Assembly: GCA_009838965.1 (NCBI GenBank)
Contig: VXQP01000037.1
Coordinates: 1-61,248 of the forward strand
Source of the DNA: Chloroflexota bacterium
GTDB taxonomy: Bacteria > Chloroflexota > Dehalococcoidia > Lucifugimonadales > Australimonadaceae
Direction: 5' to 3'
DNA: 61,248 nt
Shown here: positions 8,004 through 17,000 of the stretch, piece by piece
Numbering within the stretch: the stretch's first letter is position 1
How the letters are laid out: every line of letters begins with the position of its first letter
Made by a program: the position numbers and the translations under genes
The notes under the pieces: model-generated
Database searches by the model: none
What the model was told of the DNA's origin: nothing
The model's input: the letters and a program-made list of their open reading frames with translations, nothing else

Positions 8004-8854
8004 CGGAGCGCCCTGCCCTGCCGGTCGCATCGGACGGAAGCGATGCGCTGCAGGTGGCGGTACGCGTCGCGCAGGCGGCGGGCGCGGAGATCGAGCGGCG
8101 TCTCCCCGACACGATAGGCGCCGGCGCGAAGGAGCGGCTCGGGCTCACCACCAAGGGCGGCTGGAACGACCGCGTCACCGAGGTCGACAAGGCGGCTGAG
8201 GACGCCGCGCTCGCGGTCCTGACCACCGCGTTCCCTCATCACGAGATCGTCGGCGAGGAGTCGGGCGCACACGGCGGCGATTCCCCGTACCGCTGGTACG
8301 TCGACCCCATCGACGGCACGCGGAACTTCGCGAGCGGGCTTCCCCACATCTGCGTAAGCGTCGGGCTCTGGGCGTACGGCGAGCCGACCGTCGGCGTATT
8401 GCTCGACCCCATCCGCAGGGAGACCTTCACCGCGGCCACAGGACGTGGTACGGCGATCAACGGGGCGCCGGTGACGGTGTCGGACGAGAGCCGCATGGAA
8501 GAGGCGCTGCTGGGATTCGACATCGGCTACAAGGGACCGGAGGGCAAGCTGCTGCTGGCGGCGGTCGCGGAGCTCTGGCCGGGGTTCCAGTCGGTGCGCA
8601 TGATGGGTTCCGCCGCGCTGGGGATAACGTATGCGGGCTGCGGACGGCTGGAGCTGTACGCGCACCACTACGTACAACCGTGGGACATCGCCGCCGCGAT
8701 CGTCGTGGTCCGGGAGGCGGGCGGCATCGCAACCGAGCTCAACGGCGGGCCCTTGACGCCGGAGAGCAGGAGCATCGCCGCGGGCGCACCGCGCATCCAC
8801 GAGCAGTTCCTGGAGGCGACCGCCGGCTCGTTATGGCGCGCAAGCGCCTCCTGA
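8000..8854 (+). CDS. Inositol-monophosphatase family phosphatase
   Basis: A 284-residue magnesium-dependent, lithium-sensitive-type sugar or inositol phosphatase. Metal-binding motifs are all present: GEESG near 86-90, DPIDGTRNF near 102-110 and WDIAA near 231-235. It overlaps trpS by four bases (ATGA). Family members hydrolyse inositol-1-phosphate, fructose-1,6-bisphosphate, histidinol phosphate or PAP; the sequence seen here does not single out one substrate, so only the family is claimed. Confidence 0.88.
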   Translation: MTERPALPVASDGSDALQVAVRVAQAAGAEIERRLPDTIGAGAKERLGLTTKGGWNDRVTEVDKAAEDAALAVLTTAFPHHEIVGEESGAHGGDSPYRWYVDPIDGTRNFASGLPHICVSVGLWAYGEPTVGVLLDPIRRETFTAATGRGTAINGAPVTVSDESRMEEALLGFDIGYKGPEGKLLLAAVAELWPGFQSVRMMGSAALGITYAGCGRLELYAHHYVQPWDIAAAIVVVREAGGIATELNGGPLTPESRSIAAGAPRIHEQFLEATAGSLWRASAS

Positions 8855-8896
8855 TTCTTGAGACATACCGGATTCCGATTTGTAGAATGCATGACT

Positions 8897-9901
8897 ATGC
8901 GTTCCGTGTATACAGCGCGAGTGCAGCAGGTCAGGAATTTCACCTACAGGTTCCCTGCCCCGCCGGTGTTCCGCACCGTAGCGGAGATGCTGCTCCGCAC
9001 TACCAGGAACTTCGTCCTGAACGAAGGTTCCCACATGGCCGCGGGGGTGGCCTACTACGCGATCTTCTCGCTCTTCCCGCTCATGCTCGCAACCATCGCG
9101 GTTACCGAGTACTTCATCCACTCTGCAGACCTCCAGGAGGATGTGATCCATTTCATCGACCGGCAGTTGCCCGGCCAGGATCACGACTATGTCGAAGACC
9201 ACCTGGAAGACCTCCAGGCGGCGAGAAGCGCGCTTGGGGCAGTGGCGCTGGTGGGTCTCATATGGGCGGGGAGAGCCGTCTTCGGGGCAGTCCGCCGCGT
9301 GGTCAACCGCGCCTGGAAGATCGCCGAGCCGCCGCACTTCCTCATAGACCAGATCGCACAGATCGCAGCCTCTATGGGCGCCGTACTGCTGTTCATCTCG
9401 GCGGCTGTCGCCGGGTCGGTGGGACGGGCGGTTGCATCCGAGACCGACCTGCTGCCCGTGTCGATCCCGTGGGGGCTGTTCTTCAGCTACCTCCCGTTCA
9501 TCGTGAGCATGGGTTTGTTCATACTGGTGTACCGGATGCTTCCGGACACGGAGGTGCGCTGGCGTGACGCGATAGTCCCGGGCGTCGTCGCCGCGGTTGC
9601 CCTGGAGATCACGAAACTCCTGTTCTCCTACTACCTGTCGAACCTCTCCCGGCTGGACCTGGTCTACGGCAGCATCGCCACCGTCGTGGTCACCATGGTC
9701 TTCCTCTACGTGGTCTCAGTGATCCTAGTGTGGTGCGCGGAGTTCTCGAGTGAGATCAGGCGCACCGACGAGGCCCAGATGCTCAACCTGCGCAGGGGAC
9801 TGCGCCCGGTGCCGGGGGGACTGGCTTCCGTGGTGCACCGGCCGAGCAGACGTCACAGAGAGCTGGACGAGGACACACCGCACGGGCAGATCTTCGCCTG
9901 A
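8897..9901 (+). CDS. YihY/BrkB-family inner membrane protein
   Basis: A polytopic membrane protein of about 334 residues matching the YihY/virulence factor BrkB family (once called RNase BN). The conserved block VLNEGSHMAAGVAYYAIFSLFPLML is split here as GSHMAAGVAYYAIFSL and a following hydrophobic stretch, with further membrane helices to the C-terminus and the family's late VYGSIATVV segment. ATG at 8897 is chosen because a TAGAAT -10 box at 8883-8888 would start transcription at the codon; ATG at 8891 is an alternative. The family's molecular function is not settled. Confidence 0.85.
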   Translation: MRSVYTARVQQVRNFTYRFPAPPVFRTVAEMLLRTTRNFVLNEGSHMAAGVAYYAIFSLFPLMLATIAVTEYFIHSADLQEDVIHFIDRQLPGQDHDYVEDHLEDLQAARSALGAVALVGLIWAGRAVFGAVRRVVNRAWKIAEPPHFLIDQIAQIAASMGAVLLFISAAVAGSVGRAVASETDLLPVSIPWGLFFSYLPFIVSMGLFILVYRMLPDTEVRWRDAIVPGVVAAVALEITKLLFSYYLSNLSRLDLVYGSIATVVVTMVFLYVVSVILVWCAEFSSEIRRTDEAQMLNLRRGLRPVPGGLASVVHRPSRRHRELDEDTPHGQIFA

Positions 9902-9914
9902 CCGGCAGGCCTCG

Positions 9915-11183
9915 TTACGCGGTCTCGTCGAGCAGGTTGATAACGACGCCGCTGGGGAGCTTCGGGTAGAAGTAGGTGCTCTTCCGCGGCAGCCGTATCC
10001 CCGCGCCGACCACCGCCCGGAAGACGTCCGCCGGCAGGCCCTTCACGAAGAAGGCGACCTGGCCCTCGCCGCGCTCCACCATCGCCATCGCCTCCGCGCC
10101 GTCGTGGACGTACTCCACGTGCTCCGGGAAGGCGTCGCCGAACACGGGGCGGAACAGCATCTCCTGCAACACGAACGCCTCAACGGAACGCACCTGCGTC
10201 TCCGGCGGAGCCTCGGGGTCCGGTTCGGGGATGATGTCGTTTGCAGGCGTGAGCAACTGTGGAGGCTGCCCCTGCCGAACGACGCCCAGCACGGCCTGCC
10301 CCTGCCCCAGTGTCGCGACCACGGCGTCGAGAAGTCCTGATTCGCCGGGAGGCGTCCCGGACGGGCGCGACACGAAGTAGAACGAGAGCAACTGGTCCAG
10401 CTTCGCCATCTGCGCGGGCGATGCGCTATGGACGACGCGGTAGTACGGCCGGATGAGAAGTCCGGGGTCGTCGAAAGCAACGAGTCCGGTGAGCACGAAC
10501 TCCACCCCGTCCTGCACCTCGTCACGGTAGACGAGCGCCGTCTCGTAGCGATGGTGTCCGTCCGCGACGTACAGCTTCTCATCCGCGAGCGTACCGGAAA
10601 CCGCGTCCACGGCGGATGGGTCCTGCAACACCCAGAGTGCGTACCGCTCGTCACCCGCGGCAAATTCGGCATCGGGAGGGGCGGCAGCAGCCTCCGCGAG
10701 CGTCCGGGCTATCGTGTTGGTCTCATCCCGGTAGAGCATGAGGATGGGGCTGAAGTTGGCGTGGGCGGCGCGCATGAGGGCAAGCCTGTCCTCCTTCGGG
10801 CCGGCTGCTGTGTTCTCATGCGGGAGCACGCCTGAGCCCAGCTCCTCCAGCCGCAGCGCGCCGAACAGGCAGTGACGTTCACGCTCCGCGCCGCCTGCGG
10901 AGAACCGCTGGCGCAACAGGTAGTAGGCCGGAGCGTCGTCGCGGGCGAGCACCCCGCCGCTCAGCATCGACCGAAGGGCAGCGGCTGCGTTGTCGTAGCG
11001 ATCGGACGGCGGAGGGCCATCCAGCTCCGCGAGCTCCATCCGCACCATGTTGTGAGGGCTGCGGCCGAGCAAGTCACGCTCGGCAGCCGGAGATATCACG
11101 TCATAGGGCGGGCAGATGAGGTCGTCGAGCGGACCTGCCGCCTCGGAGTAACGGACGGCTCTGAACGGTCGGAAATCTACCAA
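9915..11183 (-). CDS. DUF1015 family protein
   Basis: A 422-residue cytosolic protein of the DUF1015 family. Diagnostic motifs are LICPPYDVIS near the N-terminus, PHNMVRMEL, and DGHHRYETA in the middle. The TTG at 11181-11183 is chosen since the conserved N-terminus VDFRPFRAVRY begins there and GGGAGAG lies just upstream. The family's biochemical role is not established here; the DGHHR motif recalls ParB/sulfiredoxin-like kinases, which is only a suggestion. It is divergently transcribed from the DsbA-family selenoprotein candidate, sharing a 115-base promoter region. Confidence 0.85.
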   Translation of the reverse strand: MVDFRPFRAVRYSEAAGPLDDLICPPYDVISPAAERDLLGRSPHNMVRMELAELDGPPPSDRYDNAAAALRSMLSGGVLARDDAPAYYLLRQRFSAGGAERERHCLFGALRLEELGSGVLPHENTAAGPKEDRLALMRAAHANFSPILMLYRDETNTIARTLAEAAAAPPDAEFAAGDERYALWVLQDPSAVDAVSGTLADEKLYVADGHHRYETALVYRDEVQDGVEFVLTGLVAFDDPGLLIRPYYRVVHSASPAQMAKLDQLLSFYFVSRPSGTPPGESGLLDAVVATLGQGQAVLGVVRQGQPPQLLTPANDIIPEPDPEAPPETQVRSVEAFVLQEMLFRPVFGDAFPEHVEYVHDGAEAMAMVERGEGQVAFFVKGLPADVFRAVVGAGIRLPRKSTYFYPKLPSGVVINLLDETA

Positions 11184-11219
11184 GGCACTCTCCCTGTCGC
11201 GGTCGTGCGGTTCCCTCAA

Positions 11220-11256
11220 AGTATAGCGGGCAGAGACTTGCCGGAAGGGGTACAAT
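11220..11256. promoter_or_regulatory. Divergent promoter region between DUF1015 gene and selenoprotein candidate
   Basis: On the minus strand TATACT (11225-11220) is a good -10 box for the DUF1015 gene. On the plus strand TACAAT at 11251-11256 can serve the DsbA-family gene, whose ATG is at 11299 behind CCGGAGG. No strong -35 is visible for either direction. Confidence 0.4.
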
Positions 11257-11298
11257 CCCGGCGATCGCAGTGGGACACCAAACGCACCGGAGGCGCTT

Positions 11299-11940
11299 AT
11301 GGCCACGCAGAAGGCAGACGTTTACTACGACTTCCGTTGACCGTTCGTTTTCAATGCAGCCGTGTGGCTGGATAAAGTGACCGAAGCGATGGGCGGCGAG
11401 GCGCCGCTCGAGGTGACGTGGAAGCCGTTCTCGCTCGCGCAGGTCAACCAGAAGACAGGCGACCCTGACTACAGGGCGTGGAGCGAGCCGGACGAGAGCC
11501 TCGACCAGAGCCTCTGGGGGCTGCGCGCCGGACAGGCCGCGCGGCGCCAGGGCGAGGACGCGCTCAGGGCGTTCCTCCCGCTGCTGCTCAGCGCACGGCA
11601 CCAGGACCGCGTAGAACTGAACGACATGGCCGTGCTGCAGCGGCTCGCCGGCGAAGCAGGTCTCGACGTTGACCGGTTCACCGCCGACCTGGACGACCGC
11701 TCGACGCTGGACGAGATCGCCGACAGCCATACCCACGCCGTTGAGGAGCTGGGTGTCTTCGGAACGCCGACGTTCGTGTTCGAGGGCGGCGGTTCCGCAT
11801 TCCTGAAGCTGATCAGGCCGCAAGAGAACGAGCAGGCGCTGAGCGCCTTCAATTCGCTCCTGGGGCTGATGCGGGACGAGGTATTCGTCGGCGAAGTGAA
11901 GCGTCCGCAGCCCCCGTGGCCCAAGGGTGTCTTTGACTAA
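11299..11940 (+). CDS. DsbA-family oxidoreductase with in-frame UGA (candidate selenoprotein)
   Basis: Reading from ATG 11299 (behind CCGGAGG at 11287-11293) gives MATQKADVYYDFR, then TGA at 11338-11340, then PFVFNAAVWLDKV in the same frame on to a stop at 11938-11940, 213 residues with the UGA as residue 14. In DsbA/FrnE/hydroxychromene-isomerase relatives the motif after the first beta strand is DF.CP...., so the UGA falls exactly on the catalytic cysteine. The remainder shows the family's helical insertion and the cis-proline segment GVFGTPTFVF near 152-161. A hairpin 16 bases after the UGA fits a bacterial SECIS. The alternative is a point nonsense mutation, with translation of only the part from GTG 11362; that product would lack the active site. 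Confidence 0.75.
11357..11370 (+). promoter_or_regulatory. SECIS-like hairpin downstream of the UGA codon
   Basis: CAGCC GTGT GGCTG forms a perfect five-pair stem with a GUGU tetraloop. It starts 16 bases after the UGA and its loop G is 22 bases after it, close to the spacing of the E. coli fdhF element, whose apical loop also carries G and U that SelB recognises. A weaker lower stem (UUUUC with GAUAAA) may extend it. Assignment is by structure and spacing only. Confidence 0.6.
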
Positions 11941-12748
11941 CGAGCCGGGTGGACACCCCCATCCTAACCTTCCCCCATCAAGGGGGAAGGGACCAAGCGG
12001 GGCGCCCGAACAGCAAGACGAGGTTCCTGCCTCCGCAGGAACGACAAGGGCAAGTGCCGCGCTCGAAAGGACGCTTGGCGTGCGTTTCAACGAGCGCGGA
12101 CTGCTGCACGAGGCGCTCGTGCATCGCTCGTTCCTGAACGAGCAGGACGACCCGTCGCTCGCGAGCTACGACAGGTTGGAGTATCTCGGCGACGCGTTCC
12201 TCGGCTGGGTCGCAGCCGCCGAGCTCTACCGGCTCTACCCGCATTACGACGAGGGAGAGTTGACGCGCGCCCGCGCATCGCTCGTACGTGGCGAAACGCT
12301 CGCGGATATCGCGCGCGGTCTGGGGCTGGGGGCGCACCTGCTGCTCGGTCAGGGCGAGGAAGCGAGCGGGGGACGCGACCGCGACCGCAACCTCGCGGCG
12401 GCGCTGGAGGCCTTGGTCGGCGCAACGCTCCTCGACCAGGGCGAGGAGGCAGCCCGTTCGCTCGTCCTCCACTGGCTCAAGCCCCGGATCCAGGCGATGG
12501 GGGATACCGGAGCCGAGCGGGATGCCAAGAGCGCGTTACAGGAGTTCCTCCAGGGGCAGGGGCTCCCCCTGCCCGTCTACGAGACGGTCTCCGACTCCGG
12601 CGAACCGCACGATAAGGAGTTCGTTGTGCGCGCGCTGGTGGACGGTCGCTCGATGGGAAGGGGCGCGGGACGCAGGAGGGCGGACGCTGAGCAGGCCGCG
12701 GCGCGTGAGGCGCTGACCACACTGCGTGGTTCAACAGGCTCACCATGA
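11927..12748 (+). CDS. rnc: Ribonuclease III with repeat-derived N-terminal extension
   Basis: Double-strand-specific endoribonuclease that processes rRNA precursors and structured RNAs. The nuclease domain begins at ALERTLGVRF and contains the signature YDRLEYLGDAFLGW; a double-stranded-RNA-binding domain follows from DAKSALQEFLQ to the end. No ATG, GTG or TTG lies between the conserved domain and GTG 11927/TTG 11933, so about 45 residues encoded by two dispersed palindromic repeats (peptides NLPPSRGKG and VPASAGTT) appear to be translated. A GTG inside the first helix is the only internal alternative and would trim the domain. The start overlaps the preceding gene by 14 bases. Confidence 0.9.
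   Translation: MSLTNEPGGHPHPNLPPSRGKGPSGAPEQQDEVPASAGTTRASAALERTLGVRFNERGLLHEALVHRSFLNEQDDPSLASYDRLEYLGDAFLGWVAAAELYRLYPHYDEGELTRARASLVRGETLADIARGLGLGAHLLLGQGEEASGGRDRDRNLAAALEALVGATLLDQGEEAARSLVLHWLKPRIQAMGDTGAERDAKSALQEFLQGQGLPLPVYETVSDSGEPHDKEFVVRALVDGRSMGRGAGRRRADAEQAAAREALTTLRGSTGSP
11955..12042. repeat. Two dispersed palindromic repeats inside the rnc reading frame
   Basis: Positions 11968-11989 carry CCTTCCCCC and its mirror GGGGGAAGG around ATCAA, preceded by CACCCCCATCC. Positions 12023-12042 carry the GTTCCTGC/GCAGGAAC palindrome around CTCC. The first is shared with the exonuclease/DinG gene at 33964-33984, the second with intergenic copies at 1319, 2125 and 12874. Confidence 0.8.
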
Positions 12749-13037
12749 GCGGGTGGCCCCTCACCCGCCGCGCTATCGCGCGGCGACCCGTTCGACAAGC
12801 TCAGGGCAGGCTCTCTCCCAGAGGGCGAGGTGGGACAATGCACCCTGCCACCACTCCACCACCGGGCTGCGGGGTTCCTGCCTCCGCAGGAACGACGGGC
12901 GGGGTGCTCCGCCCGAAATGACCAAGTCCGCCCCCAGTCCGCGTCTTGTGAGCGGATTCCCGCCATTGATACCATGCAGCCTGCAAGTGGGAGGGCTGCC
13001 GCAGAGCAACTACCCGGACAAGGAATGATTCGCCCAC
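12749..13037. repeat. Intergenic repeat cluster between rnc and ftsY
   Basis: No gene is seen. Positions 12752-12837 hold a composite element with CCCCTCACCCGCCGCG, a GCGCTATCGCGC-type core, the fragment TTCGACAAGCTCAGGGC and CTCTCCCAGAGGG. Positions 12874-12893 carry another GTTCCTGC/GCAGGAAC palindrome. The rest looks unstructured until the GTG of ftsY. Confidence 0.65.
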
Positions 13038-14003
13038 GTGGTTTTCAACTTCCTCCGCCGTAAGGACAAGACGACACACGCTCTGGCCAGGACGCGGAAG
13101 GGCTGGGGAGGAGGGCTGGCCGCGTTGTTCCAGGGCGCGACGCTCTCGGACGACCGCCTCTGGGAAGACTTGGAAGACGCACTCATATCCGCGGACGTGG
13201 GCGTCGACACCTCGCTGGGAGTTGTGAACACCGTTCGCCAGCGCGTCAGGGAAGAAGGCGTAGACGACCCGGACGAAGTCATCGAACTATTCAAGGAGGA
13301 GATCGCTTTCCTCCTCGACCCCGAGGACAAGAGTTTCTGGGACTGGTACGACCAGGAGAACCTCGCCGCCAAGCCGTTCGTACTCATGATCGTTGGCGTG
13401 AACGGCGCGGGGAAGACCACGAGCATCGCCAAGATGGCGGCCCACTACCAGCGCATGGGGAAGTCGGTCCTCATCGGCGCAGGCGATACGTTCCGGGCTG
13501 CGGCGATAGACCAGCTCAAGGTCTGGGGAGACCGGCTGCAAGCCGACGTCGTCGCGCACCAGCCGGGCTCCGACCCCGGCGCCGTAGCCTTCGACGCGTA
13601 CGAGGCTGCGACGGCACGGGGAGCCGACGTTCTCCTGTTCGACACCGCGGGCAGACTGCACACGAAAGCGCCGCTCATGGATGAGTTGCGGAAGGTACGC
13701 CGCGTGTTCGAGAGCCGCGCCTCCGGAGCGCCGCAACAGACGCTGCTCGTGCTGGACGCGACGACGGGACACAACGGCGTGGAGCAGGCCCGTCTCTTCC
13801 AGGAAGCCGTCGGCGTGGACGGCGTCTTCCTCGCCAAACTCGACGGCACGGCCAAGGGCGGCGTGACGGTCGCCATCGCACAGCAGCTGCGCCTGCCCGT
13901 GGTGTTCATCGGCACCGGCGAGGGCACGGACGACCTGGCGCTGTTCGACACGGACGATTTCGTTGACGCGCTCTTCGGCGACGAACCACAGAGGGCCGAC
14001 TGA
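13038..14003 (+). CDS. ftsY: Signal recognition particle receptor FtsY
   Basis: A 321-residue SRP-type GTPase that docks ribosome-SRP complexes at the membrane. The GTG at 13038 opens with MVFNFLRRKDK, a basic amphipathic start suited to membrane contact, followed by the N domain. The G domain has the P-loop GVNGAGKTT near 118-126, DTFRAAA, DTAGRLHTK, and the TKLDG-equivalent AKLDGTAKGG. The protein lacks the long acidic A domain of E. coli FtsY, as is usual outside proteobacteria. The stop overlaps the next ATG (ATGA). Confidence 0.95.
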   Translation: MVFNFLRRKDKTTHALARTRKGWGGGLAALFQGATLSDDRLWEDLEDALISADVGVDTSLGVVNTVRQRVREEGVDDPDEVIELFKEEIAFLLDPEDKSFWDWYDQENLAAKPFVLMIVGVNGAGKTTSIAKMAAHYQRMGKSVLIGAGDTFRAAAIDQLKVWGDRLQADVVAHQPGSDPGAVAFDAYEAATARGADVLLFDTAGRLHTKAPLMDELRKVRRVFESRASGAPQQTLLVLDATTGHNGVEQARLFQEAVGVDGVFLAKLDGTAKGGVTVAIAQQLRLPVVFIGTGEGTDDLALFDTDDFVDALFGDEPQRAD

Positions 14004-17000
14004 TGGGCATCTTCGATGCAGCCCTGTGGTTCCTTACCCTGGAGGCGTTCTCCTTCGCCGCGTTCCCCATCGCCTTCCGGGCGTTCTCGCGCATGCCGGA
14101 CCGGGGCTATGCCTTCTCCAAGCCGCTGGGGCTGCTGAGCGTGGGCTTCGTAGCGGGGCTCATCGGCATGAGCCGCACCATCCCCGTCTCCAATCTGTCC
14201 GTGCTGGCAGCATTCGCGGTCGTCGTTGCCATAGCGGTACTCGCGGTCCGCCGCTGGCGCCGCGAGATATGGGCGTTCCTGTGGAACAACCGGACCATCG
14301 TGCTCATGACCGAGGGGCTGTTCCTCCTCGCGTTCGCAGCCATGACGCTTTACCGGGCGATGGTCCCGGACATCAGCACCACCGAACAACCGATGGACCT
14401 CATGTTCCTGAGCTCCACGGTCGCCAGTTCTTACTACCCCCCCATGGACGCATGGTTCGCAGGCGAACCGGTCTCCTACTACTACCTGGGCTACCTGCTC
14501 ATCGGCTCCGTAGCGTTGCTCACGAACACGATAACGCCCATCGCCTACACGCTGGGCCTCGCCACCTACGCCGCCATAGCAGCGGTCGCGGCATTCGGGC
14601 TGACGTTCAACCTCGTACGGCTCTCACGAGGGTCGCTCGCGGCGGGAGCATCCGCAGGGGCCGGGTCCGTCTTCCTGCTGTTGATAGCAAGCAACGTCCT
14701 GGGCGTGCTCGAACTCGCATGGGCATCCAATGCGGGGACCGCGTCTTTCTGGGCGTGGATAACGCCCAACGCAGACTGGTACAGGGATGCTCAGGCGTCC
14801 GCTTCCTGGCGCCCCGAAGAGTTCTGGTGGTGGTGGCGCGTGTCGCGCGCGGTGCCGAACGCGATAACGGAGTTCCCCGCGTTCAGCTTCCTGCTGGGAG
14901 ACATGCACCCGCACGTCATGTCCATCGGGTTCGTTCTCCTAGTCATAGGGATCGCCATCCAACTGTATCTGCGGCCGGGGATCATCCAGCGCGACATGCT
15001 CTGGCGACACTTCCCGCTCATCCTCGTGACCTCTGTGAGCGTCGGAGGAATGGCGGCGATCAACCTCTGGGACCTGCCGCTGGGCCTGACGCTGGTCGGA
15101 GGCGCGGTGCTGCTGAACGCGGCGCGGAACGAACGGCGCATCCAGTTCGGGCGCTCGCTGGCATTCACCGACCGTTTCCTCATCATCGGGACCGCCGCCG
15201 GCCCGCGTGCGGAAGAGGACGTGAACACCGCGTGGCTGTATGCAAAGCAGGGCAACAAGTGGCGCCTCGTTCACGGGATACAAGCGCGAGGGTTGGGTAT
15301 CGATTCGGACTTCGGGGCATCGGTGGCGGCGCACGGCGACATGGTCGCTGTCGGCGCCCCGAGGGCGAACCTAGAAGGCCTCGTCGAGCTCTACGCCTTC
15401 GTCGACGAGCGCTGGACGCACGCCGCGACGCTCAGACCCGAGGACGCAGAAGGTGTAGTGGGGTTCGGTCAGTCCGTGGCGATGTACGGCGATACGGTCG
15501 TGGTCGCCTCACTGGAAGCAGTCTACGTGTATACCGGTGAAGAGCGGGACTGGACGCTCACGGCAAGACTCTACCCTTCCGCGGACGACGGCCTGCCTAC
15601 CCAGGTGGCGCTGGAGAACAACCTGCTGGCCGTGGGGATCCTGAGCTTCGACGGCTGGCTGGTGGACGTCTATAAACGAGCGAACGGCGAGTGGGGACAC
15701 TCGTCGGCTATACACCCCTCGTTCACCGACACGAACCGTTTCGGAAGGAGCATCGCGCTCGATGCCGGACGCCTGGCGGTAGGCGGCGATGCGGTTGTAA
15801 CGATATTCAGCGAGGCGCAGCGCGGCTGGGTGCCCCTGGCAACACTCGGATGCCCCGCTCCTTCCGCCCGGGAATCGTTCGGCTCCGCAGTTGCATTGCA
15901 GGACTACTACCTCGTCGTGGGGGCGCCGGGCAGCAAGGGGCCCGCACCGAACGCAGGCTGCGCGTTCATCTTCGAAGAGACGTCACGCGGCTGGCGCTTC
16001 CAGGCCGAGCTGACCGCAGACGACACGAGTATCGACACGGCGCTCGGGAGTGCGGTCGCCATACGGAACGACACGGTCGTGCTCGGGGCGCCCGGCGGAG
16101 GACAGGGCAGTATCTACACCTTCAACCGGGTCCTCGACACGTGGACGCACGAGAAGAAGATCACAGGGCGATGGCGCCTTGGGCGCGCCCTGCTTACGAC
16201 AGCCCTGTTCGTGGCGGGCTCTCTGCTCGCGGCGTTCCCATTCCTGTTCAACTTCGAGAGTTCGGCAAAGGGCATCAGTCCCGTGCAAGAGGTGATGACC
16301 CGGCCTGCGCATCTCGTGCTGGTGTGGGGCGTCCTGGGCGTCCTGACCGTTCCCTTTTTCATCGTGGTGATGCGGCATGTCTTCCGGCACGGGAACTGGA
16401 GCCTGCTGCGCTTCAGCATCCCCATGCTCATAGCGTTCTCGCCGGTGCTGCTCTGGATGCAGCCGCTGTACGGCATCCCCATCGTAGGCATCGCAGCGGT
16501 GCTCTTCGGGTTCCACCAGATGGGCATCAAGCAGCCACGCGCGGACGAGGCGCTCTTCGCCTTCAACCCGCGTGTCACTCTCATCGCCGGCAGCATCGCG
16601 ATAATCCTGGGCATCCTGTGGGACGGCATCGTGAACGGCGAGCGGGGCATCGAAGGCGAACTGCTCGCCGTGGACCGGCTCATACCGGTCATCCCCCTGT
16701 CCATCATCGTGGGCCTTGCCCTGTACGGCGCGTGGACGCTGGCGCACCGGGACAGCGAAACGATGCGCCTCTCAGTTGACCGCGAGCGCGCGGCGCAGTG
16801 GAACCCGGCGGTCCCCGGCCTCTTCCTGTTCGCTATCGCGGCCATGCTCGTCATGGGAGCGGAGCTGTTCCACGTGGTGGACATCTTCGGGGGAGACCTG
16901 CGGCGGATGAACACCATCTTCAAGCTGTACTACCAGGCGTGGCTGATCCTCGCCGTGCTGGGCGGCTTCTCTCTCTGGTTCCTAACCATCAGATGGAACA

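Noticed and set aside
11362-11940. Start of the DsbA-family gene at GTG 11362
   Set aside because: This would remove the first beta strand and active site; the frame, ribosome site and conserved peptide continue upstream through the TGA.
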